DNA of 64,000 bases from Paraburkholderia sp. C35 (GTDB lineage: Bacteria; Pseudomonadota; Gammaproteobacteria; Burkholderiales; Burkholderiaceae): contig NZ_QBUY01000029.1 of the NCBI RefSeq assembly GCF_003121405.1, forward strand, positions 1 through 64,000, written 5' to 3'. The notes under the pieces were generated by a model. That model saw only the letters and a list, made by a program, of their open reading frames with translations, was not told the DNA's origin and ran no database searches. Positions 51,587-60,399 of this stretch are shown here, piece by piece (positions within the stretch are counted from its first letter, which is position 1; each line of letters opens with the position of its first letter). The translations under genes were made by a program, and so were the position numbers.

Positions 51587-53509
51587 TCATATCTCGACTC
51601 GCGCGCCCACTTCGATCACCCGGTTGGCAGGCAGCTTGAAGTACGCCGCCACATTGCCCACGTTATGCAGCATCACCGCGAACAGCCGCTCGCGCCACAT
51701 CGCCATGCCTGCGCCCGGCGTCGGCACGACGGTCGCGCGGCTCAGGAAATACGACGCTTCGCAAGGATCGAAATCGAGACCCAGCGGCCTGGCGGCTTCG
51801 AGTGCTCTCGGCAGATTGACCTCGTCCTTGAAGCCGTAACGGACCGTCACCTGATAACAGCCTTCGCAAACCGTGCGCAGACGGACGCGATCGCTCTCGG
51901 CGACCCACGGTATTTCGTCGTTGTTCACGGTCAGGAACACGACGCGCGTGTGCAGCACGTGGTTATGCATCAGGTTGTTGACGAGCGCATGCGGCACACC
52001 GTCAGGACTCGGCGTGAGAAAGATCGCCGTACCCGGCACGCGCGCGGGCTGACGCGCCAGCAACTTCTGCAGATACGTCTTGAGCGGCATCGTGCCCGCG
52101 TGCGCGCGCGCCTGGGCGCGCATGATCTCGCCGCCGCGTCCCCATGTCGCCATGATCGTGAACATCACGAAGCCGATGATCAGCGGGAACCAGCCGCCAT
52201 CGACGATCTTCAACAGGTTCGCCGAGAAGAACGTCGCGTCGATCACGAAGAAGAACGCCGTCGCGAACACGCAGAGCGCCCAGTTGTAATGCCATGCATA
52301 GCGCACGACAAAGAACGTCAGCAAGGTGGTGATCAGCATCGTGCCCGTCACGGCGATGCCGTACGCGGAACCCAGCGCCGTCGACGAACCGAAGCCGAGC
52401 ACGGCGGCCACCACCGCGATGAGCAGCGTCCAGTTGATGCCGGGCACGTAGATCTGGCCGATCTCTTTCTCCGACGTGTAGACGACGTTCATGCGCGGCA
52501 GGAAGCCCAGTTGCATCGCCTGCTTGGTCATCGAGTACGTGCCGGAAATGACGGCTTGCGATGCGATCACGGTCGCGACGGTCGCGAGCACGATCATCGG
52601 ATACAGCGCCCATTGCGGGAACAGCAGGTAGAACGGATTTTGCAACGCGCTGGGCTGCGCGATCAGCAGCGCGCCCTGCCCCAGATAATTCAACGCGAGC
52701 GCGGGAAACACGAGGCCGAACCAGGTGATGCGGATCGGCCGTGCGCCGAAGTGGCCCATGTCGGCATAGAGAGCCTCGGCGCCCGTCAGCGACAACACCA
52801 CGGCACCGAGCGCGACGAACGCCAGCCATTCGTGACGCAGGCAGAACGCGAGGCCCGCCAGCGGATCGAGCGCGGCGAGTATCGCGGGCGCGGAGATCAC
52901 GTTCGTCACGCCGACCACGGCCAGTATGACGAACCACACCACCATCACCGGCCCGAACACGGCGCCGATGCCCGACGTGCCGTGCTTCTGCATGACGAAC
53001 AGCGTGACCAGCGCGGCGAGCGTCACGGGTATCACACAGGTCTTCAGGAACGGCGCGGCAACCTCCAGTCCTTCGACCGCGCTGAGCACGGAGATGGCCG
53101 GCGTGATGATGCTGTCGCCATAGAAGAGCGCCGCGCCCATCACGCCGACGATCAGCAGCGCGTGACGCAGGCGCGGCCGGTCCGCCACCGACGACGCAGC
53201 CAGCGCGAGCAGCGCCATGATGCCGCCTTCGCCGTGATTGTTCGCGCGCAGGATCAGCGCCACATACTTGAGCGACACGACGATGGTGAGCGACCAGAAG
53301 ATCAGCGAGACGATGCCGATCACATTCAGCGGCGTAAGAGGCAGGCCGCTTCGCTGATCGAAGACGGTTTGCAGGGTGTACAGCGGACTCGTGCCGATAT
53401 CGCCATAGACGACGCCTAACGCGGCAAGCGCCAGCGTACGAAGCGCAGGCTTGTGCGGTGCGGGCGCGCCGATCGCGCCAGCGCCGGGGTGCGTGGCTGA
53501 CAGGCTCAT
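51587..53509 (-). CDS. kup: Kup-type low-affinity potassium transporter
   Basis: A 640-residue K+/H+ symporter. The conserved first helix is ALGVVYGDIGTSPLYTL (32-48), and about twelve membrane helices follow to about residue 440 (NNHGEGGIMALLAL, FYGDSIITPAISVLSAVEGL). A cytoplasmic C-terminal domain of about 190 residues completes it. Length and motifs are normal for Kup. The upstream gap to the right contains its promoter, not resolved here. Confidence 0.93.
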   Translation of the reverse strand: MSLSATHPGAGAIGAPAPHKPALRTLALAALGVVYGDIGTSPLYTLQTVFDQRSGLPLTPLNVIGIVSLIFWSLTIVVSLKYVALILRANNHGEGGIMALLALAASSVADRPRLRHALLIVGVMGAALFYGDSIITPAISVLSAVEGLEVAAPFLKTCVIPVTLAALVTLFVMQKHGTSGIGAVFGPVMVVWFVILAVVGVTNVISAPAILAALDPLAGLAFCLRHEWLAFVALGAVVLSLTGAEALYADMGHFGARPIRITWFGLVFPALALNYLGQGALLIAQPSALQNPFYLLFPQWALYPMIVLATVATVIASQAVISGTYSMTKQAMQLGFLPRMNVVYTSEKEIGQIYVPGINWTLLIAVVAAVLGFGSSTALGSAYGIAVTGTMLITTLLTFFVVRYAWHYNWALCVFATAFFFVIDATFFSANLLKIVDGGWFPLIIGFVMFTIMATWGRGGEIMRAQARAHAGTMPLKTYLQKLLARQPARVPGTAIFLTPSPDGVPHALVNNLMHNHVLHTRVVFLTVNNDEIPWVAESDRVRLRTVCEGCYQVTVRYGFKDEVNLPRALEAARPLGLDFDPCEASYFLSRATVVPTPGAGMAMWRERLFAVMLHNVGNVAAYFKLPANRVIEVGARVEI

Positions 53510-54291
53510 GTCTCCTCCTTTGATCGCCTCATCGTTAGCTGCTATTGAGCGATCCGAAAGCCGGATGAATGGTCGGACCTATTGCGAGTCTGGTCCGTTT
53601 TGCTTGCGGCTGATCCCAGTATAGAAACGGCCTCGCGAAAAACGCAGCGAGTTGTGTGAACTTCATGCGACAGCCGGTGTGCGCTTCACCGCATATTTCG
53701 GTTCTGCTTAAGAAAGTGCATTGACTCGGCTTTGCGCGCGGGCATAAAATTCTCTTATCTTGAATTTGAGGGGCGTTGCCTTGGACAGTTGCAGTAGTAC
53801 GTTTTCGAACAGTTTCGCCGCCTGACCGGCAAGACGTCTGCGCCTTCCTCATCTAGCCGCCGTCTTGCCAGCAGGCAGACGGTGCGCGTCGTAGTTCCAT
53901 CCCTCGTGCATCCTGTTTCGCGCTTTTGGGTTCTGCACCCGGCGCAACGCGTTCGCGCGTGATTCGCAGCCGTTCCTGTTCAGCTTTTGCTGTGCTTTGG
54001 TCCTGGACGGCTTCGTATCACTCCGCGTGACTGCGTTTGCGCACGCGTGCTTGCGCCTCGCGCGGTGAACGTTCGGCCTGTCCAGCATCACAACCTTCAA
54101 CCGCGTGCATTTCGCAAACCGCGATGCGTTTTATCAATGAACCGGGAGCCGCCATGCCTGACAGTGACAGTTATCCCTTGCAAACCGATATGCCTTCAAC
54201 ACATTGAGGCAGGCAGCCGACCGCTTTCGATTCCATCGATCCTCCGGCGCCTGCCGCCTCGCAAGCACGAGCCTCGTGCCGGAGAACCGAT
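53510..54291 (+). promoter_or_regulatory. Long leader region upstream of the NRAMP-like gene
   Basis: A 782-bp gap between divergent kup and the NRAMP group. On the plus strand a good promoter (-35 TTGACT 53721-53726, 16 bp, -10 CATAAA 53743-53748) would start a transcript near 53756. That is some 400 bases before the first small ORF and 740 before the transporter. A hairpin (CCGTCT...AGACGG, 53860-53882) lies in the leader. No riboswitch class was recognised. Such length suggests post-initiation control by metal. Confidence 0.5.
54154..54207 (+). CDS. Possible 17-residue leader peptide
   Basis: ATG at 54154 is preceded by GGGAG at 5 bases and opens a 17-codon frame ending TGA at 54205-54207. 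The peptide is MPDSDSYPLQTDMPSTH. Its good ribosome-binding site and place in the long leader of a metal transporter gene fit a translated regulatory ORF, but nothing proves expression. Confidence 0.4.
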   Translation: MPDSDSYPLQTDMPSTH

Positions 54292-54453
54292 ATGTACTGC
54301 CTGCTTCTTTCGACCCTGCCGCAAACCCGCGAAGCGCGCGCGCACTATGACGCGTTTCTTTCGCTGAAATACGAACGCCGCGACCGGCTCGCGATGTTCA
54401 TTCACAAGCTGGACCGCATCGCCACGCTGCTGAAAAAGCGGCGGGCTGCATAA
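54292..54453 (+). CDS. Small basic protein upstream of the NRAMP-like gene, 53 aa
   Basis: ATG at 54292 with GGAG eight bases upstream opens a 53-codon frame ending TAA at 54451-54453, 42 bp before the transporter. The product begins MYCLLLSTLPQTREARAHYD and is helical and basic, ending LLKKRRAA. I do not recognise it. Co-transcription with the transporter is likely from spacing and direction. Confidence 0.6.
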   Translation: MYCLLLSTLPQTREARAHYDAFLSLKYERRDRLAMFIHKLDRIATLLKKRRAA

Positions 54454-54495
54454 ACGGAAATCATTCGACCTATATCCGTTCAAGGGAGAATAACA

Positions 54496-56139
54496 ATGGC
54501 AACGCCACCACAAGCACTACCGACCCGCACCGCTGTTCTCGACGATGCGCATGTCGGCGATATCCGCGGCGCGCTCGGCACCATCGCGCATCACGACACG
54601 GCTCCGCGCAACAGTTGGGGCGCGCGTCTGCGCACCCTGCTCGCGATCGTCGGGCCCGGCCTCATCGTGATGGTCGGCGATAACGACGCGGGCGCGTTCG
54701 GCACCTACACACAAGCGGGGCAGAACTACGGCACCACGCTGCTGTGGACGCTGCTGCTGCTCGTGCCCGTGCTGTACGTCAATCAGGAAATGGTGCTGCG
54801 ACTGGGCGCCGTGACGGGCGTCGGTCACGCGCGTCTGATCTTCGAACGCTTCGGCAAGTTCTGGGGCGCGTTTAGCGTCGTCGATCTGTTCATCCTCAAT
54901 GCGCTGACTATCGTCACCGAGTTCATCGGGATTACGTTTGTGCTCGACTTCTTCGGGGTATCGAAGGTGGCGGGCGTGTGCATCGCAGCTGCATTGACAA
55001 TGGCGGCAGTCAGCACCGGCGACTTCAAACGCTTCGAGCGTTTTGCGATCGTGCTGTGTCTGCTGAGCCTGTTGCTGGTGCCCGTGCTCGTGACGATCCA
55101 TCCACCCGTCTCGCAGATGGCGCACCATCTGTTCATGCCCGCATGGCCCGCGCACGCGAAGCTCTCCGACGTGATGCTGCTGGTGATCGGCATTGTCGGC
55201 ACCACGGTTGCGCCATGGCAGCTGTTCTTCCAGCAGAGCTATGTGATCGACAAGCGCATCACGCCGCGCTTCATGAAGTACGAAAAGGCGGACCTGTGGA
55301 TCGGCATCGTGTTCGTGCTGATCGGCGCGATCGCGATGATTTCGTTCAGCGCGGCACTGTTCGGCGGCAAGCCGGAGTTCGGCCAGTTCACCGATGCAGG
55401 CGGCGTGATCGCCGGCCTCGAAAAGTATGCGGGCCGCACGCCTGCCGTGCTGTTCGCGATTGCGCTGATCGACGCGTGCATCATCGGCGCGGCGGCTGTG
55501 TCGCTATCCACGGCTTATGCGATTGGTGATGTGTTCAAGATCCGTCACTCGCTGCATCGCGGTGTCGCCGATGCGAAGGGTTTCTATCTCGTGTACTTCG
55601 GCATCGTCGCGGCGGCTGCCGGACTCGTGCTGATTCCGGGCAGCCCGCTCGGCCTGCTGACGGAAGCGGTGCAAACGCTCGCTGGCGTGCTGCTGCCGAG
55701 CGCCACCGTGTTCCTGCTTCTGCTGTGCAACGACCGTGCAGTGCTCGGGCCATGGGTCAACTCGAAAGGACTGAACCTGTTCACGGGTGCTGTGGTGTGG
55801 GCGCTGGTGCTGCTGTCAGTGGTGCTGACGGCATCCGTGGTCTATCCCGACATCAGCGGGCACGCGATCATCGAGATTCTCGCGGGCGGCACACTGCTCG
55901 CCGTGGTCGGGTTCGTCGCGATGACGGCGCTGCGCAGAATGCGCGGCACGCAAGCCGCCGATCATGCGCCCGTCATTAGCAAGACCGAGCGCGCAACATG
56001 GCGCATGCCGCCGATCGACACCCTGCAAAAGCCTACGATGACGCTGTCGCGCCGTGTCTGGATGGGTGCGCTGCGTGGCTATCTGGTGGTGGCCGTCGCG
56101 CTGGTGGTCGTCAAGGTCGTGCAGATGGCGTTGATGTGA
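54496..56139 (+). CDS. NRAMP-family transporter with altered metal-site motifs
   Basis: A 547-residue inner-membrane protein with eleven or so hydrophobic helices and NRAMP topology. Canonical Mn/Fe transporters have DPGN in helix 1 and MPH in helix 6. Here helix 1 reads GDNDAGAFGT (Asp62, Asn63, Asp64, Ala65) and helix 6 reads GTTVAPWQLFF near 234-244. The methionine that favours transition metals is absent, so Mg2+ or another hard ion is possible, as in the NRAMP-related magnesium transporters. AAGGGAG precedes the ATG. A soluble segment near 480-520 is longer than in MntH. Confidence 0.82.
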   Translation: MATPPQALPTRTAVLDDAHVGDIRGALGTIAHHDTAPRNSWGARLRTLLAIVGPGLIVMVGDNDAGAFGTYTQAGQNYGTTLLWTLLLLVPVLYVNQEMVLRLGAVTGVGHARLIFERFGKFWGAFSVVDLFILNALTIVTEFIGITFVLDFFGVSKVAGVCIAAALTMAAVSTGDFKRFERFAIVLCLLSLLLVPVLVTIHPPVSQMAHHLFMPAWPAHAKLSDVMLLVIGIVGTTVAPWQLFFQQSYVIDKRITPRFMKYEKADLWIGIVFVLIGAIAMISFSAALFGGKPEFGQFTDAGGVIAGLEKYAGRTPAVLFAIALIDACIIGAAAVSLSTAYAIGDVFKIRHSLHRGVADAKGFYLVYFGIVAAAAGLVLIPGSPLGLLTEAVQTLAGVLLPSATVFLLLLCNDRAVLGPWVNSKGLNLFTGAVVWALVLLSVVLTASVVYPDISGHAIIEILAGGTLLAVVGFVAMTALRRMRGTQAADHAPVISKTERATWRMPPIDTLQKPTMTLSRRVWMGALRGYLVVAVALVVVKVVQMALM

Positions 56140-56329
56140 ATCGGAACAGTCGCACGTTACTTTCGAAGAATCCTGATACCTTGGCGTGGATCGTTGTGCC
56201 ACAGTAGCGGCGGTCGATCCGCGGTGCAGATAACTGCCGGCGCAATGCAGAGTCACAGCGCACGCCAGGTGCGCCGCATTGCGGTTGATGGGACGCGGGT
56301 CGGCCTTCTCCGCCTGATCCCTATGACGA

Positions 56330-56360
56330 AGCGAGCCATGCAGCATGGCTCGCTTTTTTC
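56330..56360. terminator. Rho-independent terminator after the NRAMP-like gene
   Basis: AGCGAGCCATG pairs perfectly with CATGGCTCGCT around a CAG loop, followed by six T. It ends the plus-strand transcript about 190 bp after the transporter stop. It also lies just beyond the convergent peptide gene, so it may serve both. Confidence 0.9.
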
Positions 56361-56376
56361 ATGGGCAATCGGCGGA

Positions 56377-56649
56377 TCATTGCAGCAGCGCGGGATCGAA
56401 CGGCGCGCTGGCGTGATACGGCGTGATCACCGGCCCGCTGCCTCCGCCTGCGCAACCACCGCCGGCATGCACGGGCGGCATGGGCGCAAGAATGGGCGGC
56501 CAGGGCATCGACGGCATACCCGGAAGCTTGGGCCACGGGCTCGGCTCCGTCGGCCGGCTGACGATGAGAATGCCGCCGCGCACGGTTCGCGCCGTTTGAT
56601 GGTCGAGTTCGTCGACCTTCGACAGGTCTTTCACAAGCAGATGAGTCAT
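56377..56649 (-). CDS. Double-glycine leader peptide, possible bacteriocin/RiPP-like precursor
   Basis: A 90-residue protein starting MTHLLVKDLSKVDELDHQT and reaching VRGG at residues 23-26. This fits a double-glycine leader: GG at -2/-1, Val at -4, Leu at -12. The remainder is rich in Pro, Gly, Met and Trp (PKLPGMPSMPWPPILAPMPP, then HAGGGCAGGGSG) with one cysteine. GGAGACGCATC precedes the ATG. Such leaders are cut by C39-peptidase exporters during secretion. No such exporter, immunity or modifying gene is adjacent, so the role is open. Confidence 0.6.
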   Translation of the reverse strand: MTHLLVKDLSKVDELDHQTARTVRGGILIVSRPTEPSPWPKLPGMPSMPWPPILAPMPPVHAGGGCAGGGSGPVITPYHASAPFDPALLQ

Positions 56650-56877
56650 GATGCGTCTCCAGCAACGGTAAAGGATGGCGAGCGCGAGCTTTGCCGCGCT
56701 CGCGCATCGTGCTGCACGCACCATGCCAAAAGCGGCAAAGCCCGTTGCCACGGGCTTTTCATCCATGCTGGAGAGACCGACTGAGCGCTGCGGCCCAACT
56801 GTCGGCGGTCGGAGTGTTGGCGCGCTTCCGAAGCGACCGTCCGCCCGTTGCCGAAGTGGGCGGACGGACTGTCAGGC

Positions 56878-57624
56878 TCAGCGCGGCAGATACCCGAGCG
56901 GATCGCCCGGCTTGCCGTCCTTGCGCACTTCGAACTGGATCGACCCGACGCCGTTGTTGTCCACGCCCACTTCGCCGATCGGCTGACCTTGCGTGACGGC
57001 GTCGCCTTCCTGCACGAGCAGGCGGCTGTTCTGGCCATAGGCCGTGATCAGCGTGTCGTCATGCTTGATGATGACGAGCGGCCCGTAGGCCTCGATGCCC
57101 GTCCCCGCATAGACCACCCGCCCCGTCGCGGCCGCCCGCACGGGATCGCCCGGACGTCCGCCGATCACGATGCCCTTCGACTTGCCTGCCACGTAGGGCT
57201 TCAGAATCGGGCCGCGCAGCGGCCAGGCGAGCGTCACCTGCGCCGGCGCGACGGGCGTCGGCTGAACGGGCGTGGTGGTGGGTGCCGGCGTCGGCACAGG
57301 GGTGGTTTGCGCGTACGTGGGCGGCGGCCCGACGCGCAGCAACTGGCCGGGCGCGACGGGCGAGGCCAGCGTCAGGCCGTTCCAGGCGGCGATGTCCTGT
57401 GCCCGCTGGCCGTACGCGCCGGCAACGCTTTGCAGCGTATCGCCGGGATTCACCCGGTAGAAGCCGGCCGGCACGCCATTGGCGGCCGCGCCGCCCGACG
57501 TCCGGTAGGTGGGCGATGGGGGTGGTGGCGTTTCCCACGGATACGTGGTGCACGCGCCAAGCATGCTCACGACGGTGAGCGAGATCAAAGCCTGCGTGAC
57601 GACGTATTGCCGTTTTACTGTCAT
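56878..57624 (-). CDS. NlpD-like lipoprotein with LysM and degenerate M23 domain
   Basis: A 248-residue lipoprotein. The signal ends MLGAC, giving lipidated Cys25. A LysM domain (about 54-98; RVNPGDTLQSVAGAYG) is followed by a Thr/Pro linker and a LytM/M23 domain. The zinc motif is lost: the usual HKGIDI reads SKGIVI and the usual HxHFE reads SIQFEV, as in amidase activators such as NlpD and EnvC. It probably activates peptidoglycan amidases at division rather than cutting itself. Confidence 0.87.
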   Translation of the reverse strand: MTVKRQYVVTQALISLTVVSMLGACTTYPWETPPPPSPTYRTSGGAAANGVPAGFYRVNPGDTLQSVAGAYGQRAQDIAAWNGLTLASPVAPGQLLRVGPPPTYAQTTPVPTPAPTTTPVQPTPVAPAQVTLAWPLRGPILKPYVAGKSKGIVIGGRPGDPVRAAATGRVVYAGTGIEAYGPLVIIKHDDTLITAYGQNSRLLVQEGDAVTQGQPIGEVGVDNNGVGSIQFEVRKDGKPGDPLGYLPR

Positions 57625-57893
57625 TTTTGTGGCCCTCGACGCGGTAAGGGACAGTGGCTCAGCCTTATTGTGGCCCAGCCGACTGTCGTTCGAACGTGTA
57701 GCGGGATATGCAGTGCAAATATTATGCCTCGAACGCCGGACGGAAAAATGACGTTCGTGACAGGCATTCGACGCAGACTCGATATGTCAAATTTGTCAAA
57801 TCCGACGCACAGCGATTGCTTGCCGGCGCATTGATCTATCGCAATTTCCTTCTGCAATCCCAATCAAATTCACGGCATCAGCAGAAGCATGCG

Positions 57894-58205
57894 TCACACA
57901 CTGCCTTCCGATTCGATCACGAGAATGCGCGCTTCGCCGATTGGATGTGCCACGTGCTCGGTGCCAGCCGACGCATGGAACACGTCGCCTGTCTCGAGCA
58001 CAACCGAATGCTCGATGCCTGCTTCGCGATAACGCATCTCGACACGTCCGTCGAGCACAGCGAACACTTCCTCGCCATCGTTGACATGCCACCTGTACGG
58101 CTGGTCGGTCCAGTGAAGACGCGTGGTGATGCCGTTCATGCTGGCAATATCGAGCGCACCCCATGGACGCTCTGCCGTGAACGTGCTGCTGCGGACGATT
58201 TTCAT
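57894..58205 (-). CDS. Single-domain cupin protein
   Basis: A 103-residue cupin. The beta-barrel shows motif 1-like YRWHVNDGEEVFAVLDGRVE and motif 2-like LETGDVFHASAGTEHVAHP with histidines in place for a metal. Function is not readable; such proteins may be small dioxygenase-like enzymes or ligand binders. An ATG five codons upstream is an alternative. It is divergent from the gene at 58446. Confidence 0.8.
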   Translation of the reverse strand: MKIVRSSTFTAERPWGALDIASMNGITTRLHWTDQPYRWHVNDGEEVFAVLDGRVEMRYREAGIEHSVVLETGDVFHASAGTEHVAHPIGEARILVIESEGSV

Positions 58206-58318
58206 GGCGGCCTTGCGCAACGATCGTTGTTGGACCGCTCATTATAGTGGCGCTCAAGATCATGCACGCGTCTTGCTCCCCTGCCCGGAGAAGTCCGTTT
58301 TATGCGGCTCGCGGGCCA

Positions 58319-58346
58319 TTGCATAGCTGGAGTGCTCGCCTATACT
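58319..58346 (+). promoter_or_regulatory. Sigma-70-like promoter for the gene at 58446
   Basis: -35 TTGCAT (58319-58324), 16-bp spacer and -10 TATACT (58341-58346) lie 100 bp before the ATG of a small hypothetical gene, on the same strand. Confidence 0.55.
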
Positions 58347-58445
58347 GAAACTTGCTGCGTTCAGATTGCATGCGCATACTCGCAAGCCGATGCGCGGCGA
58401 GACGGTTCATTCCACTTCAGCGTTACCGTCTAACGAGGAGGTCCC

Positions 58446-58766
58446 ATGAACAAAGCGTTGTTTGTTGCCGTGCAGTTGAATGTCGACGAGATGACCGCGT
58501 CCCCTGCACTCGTCGATCTGCTCAACGCGCATCTCGTCTTCGCCGTCGATGTGGCCGAGGCCGCCGACGCTCTCGTGCAACTGGCCAGCGTGAGCCGTCT
58601 TTCAAGCGGAGTGGAAGCCAGTGTCGAAATTCCCGTGGTCGCGCTCGAGCAGTTGCGCCAGGCGCTCGAAGCGCTCAGCGACTATGACCAGTCGTGGCTC
58701 TTCGCACTGGAACCGAGCCGTGCGCTATTCGACGATATCGCGCGTGGGCAACGCACGTTGCACTAA
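58446..58766 (+). CDS. Hypothetical protein, 106 aa
   Basis: Not recognised. A soluble, Ala/Leu-rich mixed protein (VQLNVDEMTASPALVDLLNA, LEQLRQALEALSDYDQSWLF) without signal peptide. AGGAGG directly before the ATG is a strong ribosome-binding site. It is followed after 55 bp by the DUF2968-like gene on the same strand, so the two are probably co-transcribed. Confidence 0.72.
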   Translation: MNKALFVAVQLNVDEMTASPALVDLLNAHLVFAVDVAEAADALVQLASVSRLSSGVEASVEIPVVALEQLRQALEALSDYDQSWLFALEPSRALFDDIARGQRTLH

Positions 58767-58821
58767 CGCGCCGGCAACCCTGACCAGGTATGGCTTCCCG
58801 GCCGCCTACCGAGGATCGATC

Positions 58822-59580
58822 GTGAAAAATCTATTGAACATGCGCCGCGCGGCTGTCGGCAATGGCGCCGCTGCGCACTTCCATTTTCCGCCGCCCGGCA
58901 CCAGGCAATCCGAACCTGCACAGATCGACGATGTGTCCGCGAGCGAAAGCGATGTGGGCACAACCATGGAGCCGCCGAACGTCAGTCCCGTCAGTCCACC
59001 GTCGCGCCCTGTCACGCCACTGCATGCCGTGCAGGTCACGGCTTCGGCACCCAATGGCCGCGCCGTGCAACTCGCAGATGCAGCCGATGTAGAACGCATG
59101 AGCGAGCGCAACGAACTGACAACATTTCACACATTTCGCACTTTTGACTATTCGGTGAGCCTGCTGTTTTATGCGAAAGAACTGAAATACTATGCCGCAC
59201 TATTTCAGGAAGACCGGCTGTGGCGCGTGTTGAGCACGAGCGACCTGAACACGGCAAAGCAACTGTTTCATCACATGCAGGAACAGGCTACCCGGCTGTC
59301 TGATGGTGAAACCCGTCGCCTGCAACTCGAAGCGCAGAATGAGCAGTTGAAGCGGATGATCGACGAATCGGAAGCGCAAGCCGAACGGTTGCGTCAAGGC
59401 ATGCAACGCACGGCCGAACAGAATCAGAGCATGGCGAGCCGCCAGCATCAGTTACGCAAGGATCTCGCGCTACTGGAATCGCAACGCACCGCTGCGCAAG
59501 CGCAACTGAACAAGGTGCACCGGCAGGTGCATCAGTTGAACGTCGCGAATAACGAAGGGATTCCGCATATGCCGCGTTGA
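58822..59580 (+). CDS. DUF2968-like coiled-coil protein
   Basis: A 252-residue protein. A disordered Pro/Ser-rich N-terminal part (to about 85) leads into a domain with TFRTFDYSVSLLFYAKELKYYAALFQEDRLWRVL-type sequence, split here as SLLFYAKELKYYAALF and DRLWRVL. A long coiled coil (about 160-245) follows. This order matches the DUF2968 family of Burkholderiaceae, of unknown function. The GTG at 58822 has AGGATCG upstream and was chosen; ATG at 58840 is an alternative. Confidence 0.72.
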   Translation: MKNLLNMRRAAVGNGAAAHFHFPPPGTRQSEPAQIDDVSASESDVGTTMEPPNVSPVSPPSRPVTPLHAVQVTASAPNGRAVQLADAADVERMSERNELTTFHTFRTFDYSVSLLFYAKELKYYAALFQEDRLWRVLSTSDLNTAKQLFHHMQEQATRLSDGETRRLQLEAQNEQLKRMIDESEAQAERLRQGMQRTAEQNQSMASRQHQLRKDLALLESQRTAAQAQLNKVHRQVHQLNVANNEGIPHMPR

Positions 59581-59647
59581 GACGTCGCGCGGGATGTTTC
59601 AGCATGAAGCGTGGGCGCATTCGCCGCGCTGCGTGCCGGAAAATGCA

Positions 59648-59683
59648 AAACGCCGTACAGGTTTTACCTGTACGGCGTTTTTT
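59648..59683. terminator. Bidirectional Rho-independent terminator
   Basis: AAACGCCGTACAGG pairs with CCTGTACGGCGTTT around a TTTTA loop. T follows on the plus strand and A precedes it, so it can end both the rightward DUF2968-like transcript and the leftward DUF4148 transcript. Confidence 0.92.
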
Positions 59684-59754
59684 ACTTCGGCCGATCCGGG
59701 CTCGCGGACCCTGACCGGCTTATGCAGCTTTCTTACGTCGACGTCGACTCAGGC

Positions 59755-60075
59755 TTAGTTGCCGAAGAACACCGAACGCGGACCCTTTTCATCGGCCAGC
59801 GAGCGGCCTGCCTGCGACGTGCCGTTCGTTTGAACGCCATAGCCCGTCGTGTCTGCTTGCGCGACATTTTGTGCCTGCACGCGCGCTTCAGCGGCCTGGA
59901 TGTTCTTCGGGTACGTCTGACGGTCGCTCAGCGGATCGTAGCCAGCCTTTTCGAGGCGCACGAGATCTGCGCGCACTTCAGCGCGCGTCAGCGGCTGCTG
60001 GTTCGATTGTGCAAACGATGCAACGGGAGCGGCGATAGTGGCAGCGAGAACGACTGCGGAAATCAGGGCTTTCAT
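59755..60075 (-). CDS. DUF4148 domain-containing secreted protein
   Basis: A 106-residue protein of the DUF4148 family, abundant in Burkholderia. It has a Sec signal peptide (MKALISAVVLAATIAAPVAS, cleaved near FAQ) and then QPLTRAEVRADLVRLEKAGY, the family hallmark, continuing DPLSDRQTYPKNIQAAEARV. The function is unknown; it is presumed periplasmic. GGAGG 7 bases before the ATG at 60075 fixes the start over an upstream ATG. Confidence 0.9.
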   Translation of the reverse strand: MKALISAVVLAATIAAPVASFAQSNQQPLTRAEVRADLVRLEKAGYDPLSDRQTYPKNIQAAEARVQAQNVAQADTTGYGVQTNGTSQAGRSLADEKGPRSVFFGN

Positions 60076-60309
60076 GAACAACCTCCGAGAACTTGTTTTT
60101 TGATTCGCTTCGGACACCGTGTCCGTCAGCGTTGATGCAAGTTTATGGAAGGAAACGTCCTAGGGAAATCCCTGATCTGGTTAAACTATGTTGCACAAAC
60201 TGAAATAATTCCGTTGCACGTCAGGTCAGAACAATTATTGAGATCAAATATTTGCAACACTGTATTCCAAAATACGCGCACTAATCGCAACAATGCCCGC
60301 GCGCAATTG
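60076..60309 (-). promoter_or_regulatory. AT-rich intergenic region with the DUF4148 promoter
   Basis: This AT-rich stretch lies between the DUF4148 start and the gnd terminator (gene-free interval 60076-60399 in all). It should hold the minus-strand promoter of the DUF4148 gene, but no pair of boxes was convincing. No coding frame is supported. Confidence 0.35.
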
Positions 60310-60344
60310 AAAAACGCCCCGGCGCCGTGAAGGCGCTGGGGCGT
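60310..60344 (-). terminator. Rho-independent terminator after gnd
   Basis: On the minus strand ACGCCCCAGCGCC pairs with GGCGCCGGGGCGT (one G-U pair) around a short loop and is followed by TTTTT. It lies 56 bp after the gnd stop. Confidence 0.85.
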
Positions 60345-60399
60345 CCAGATTCGACGGATCGGCGCGCTAACCCAGCTCAGCGCCGATCTGCCCGTTCCG

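Noticed and set aside
51518..53419. A 633-codon His/Arg/Glu-rich plus-strand frame opposite kup
   Set aside because: Its repeat-like charged composition comes from reading the antisense of membrane-helix codons; kup is clear on the other strand.
53987..54367. A 126-codon plus-strand frame ending inside the 53-codon ORF
   Set aside because: Cys/Arg/Pro-rich composition and no ribosome-binding site; the 17- and 53-codon frames with good sites fit better.
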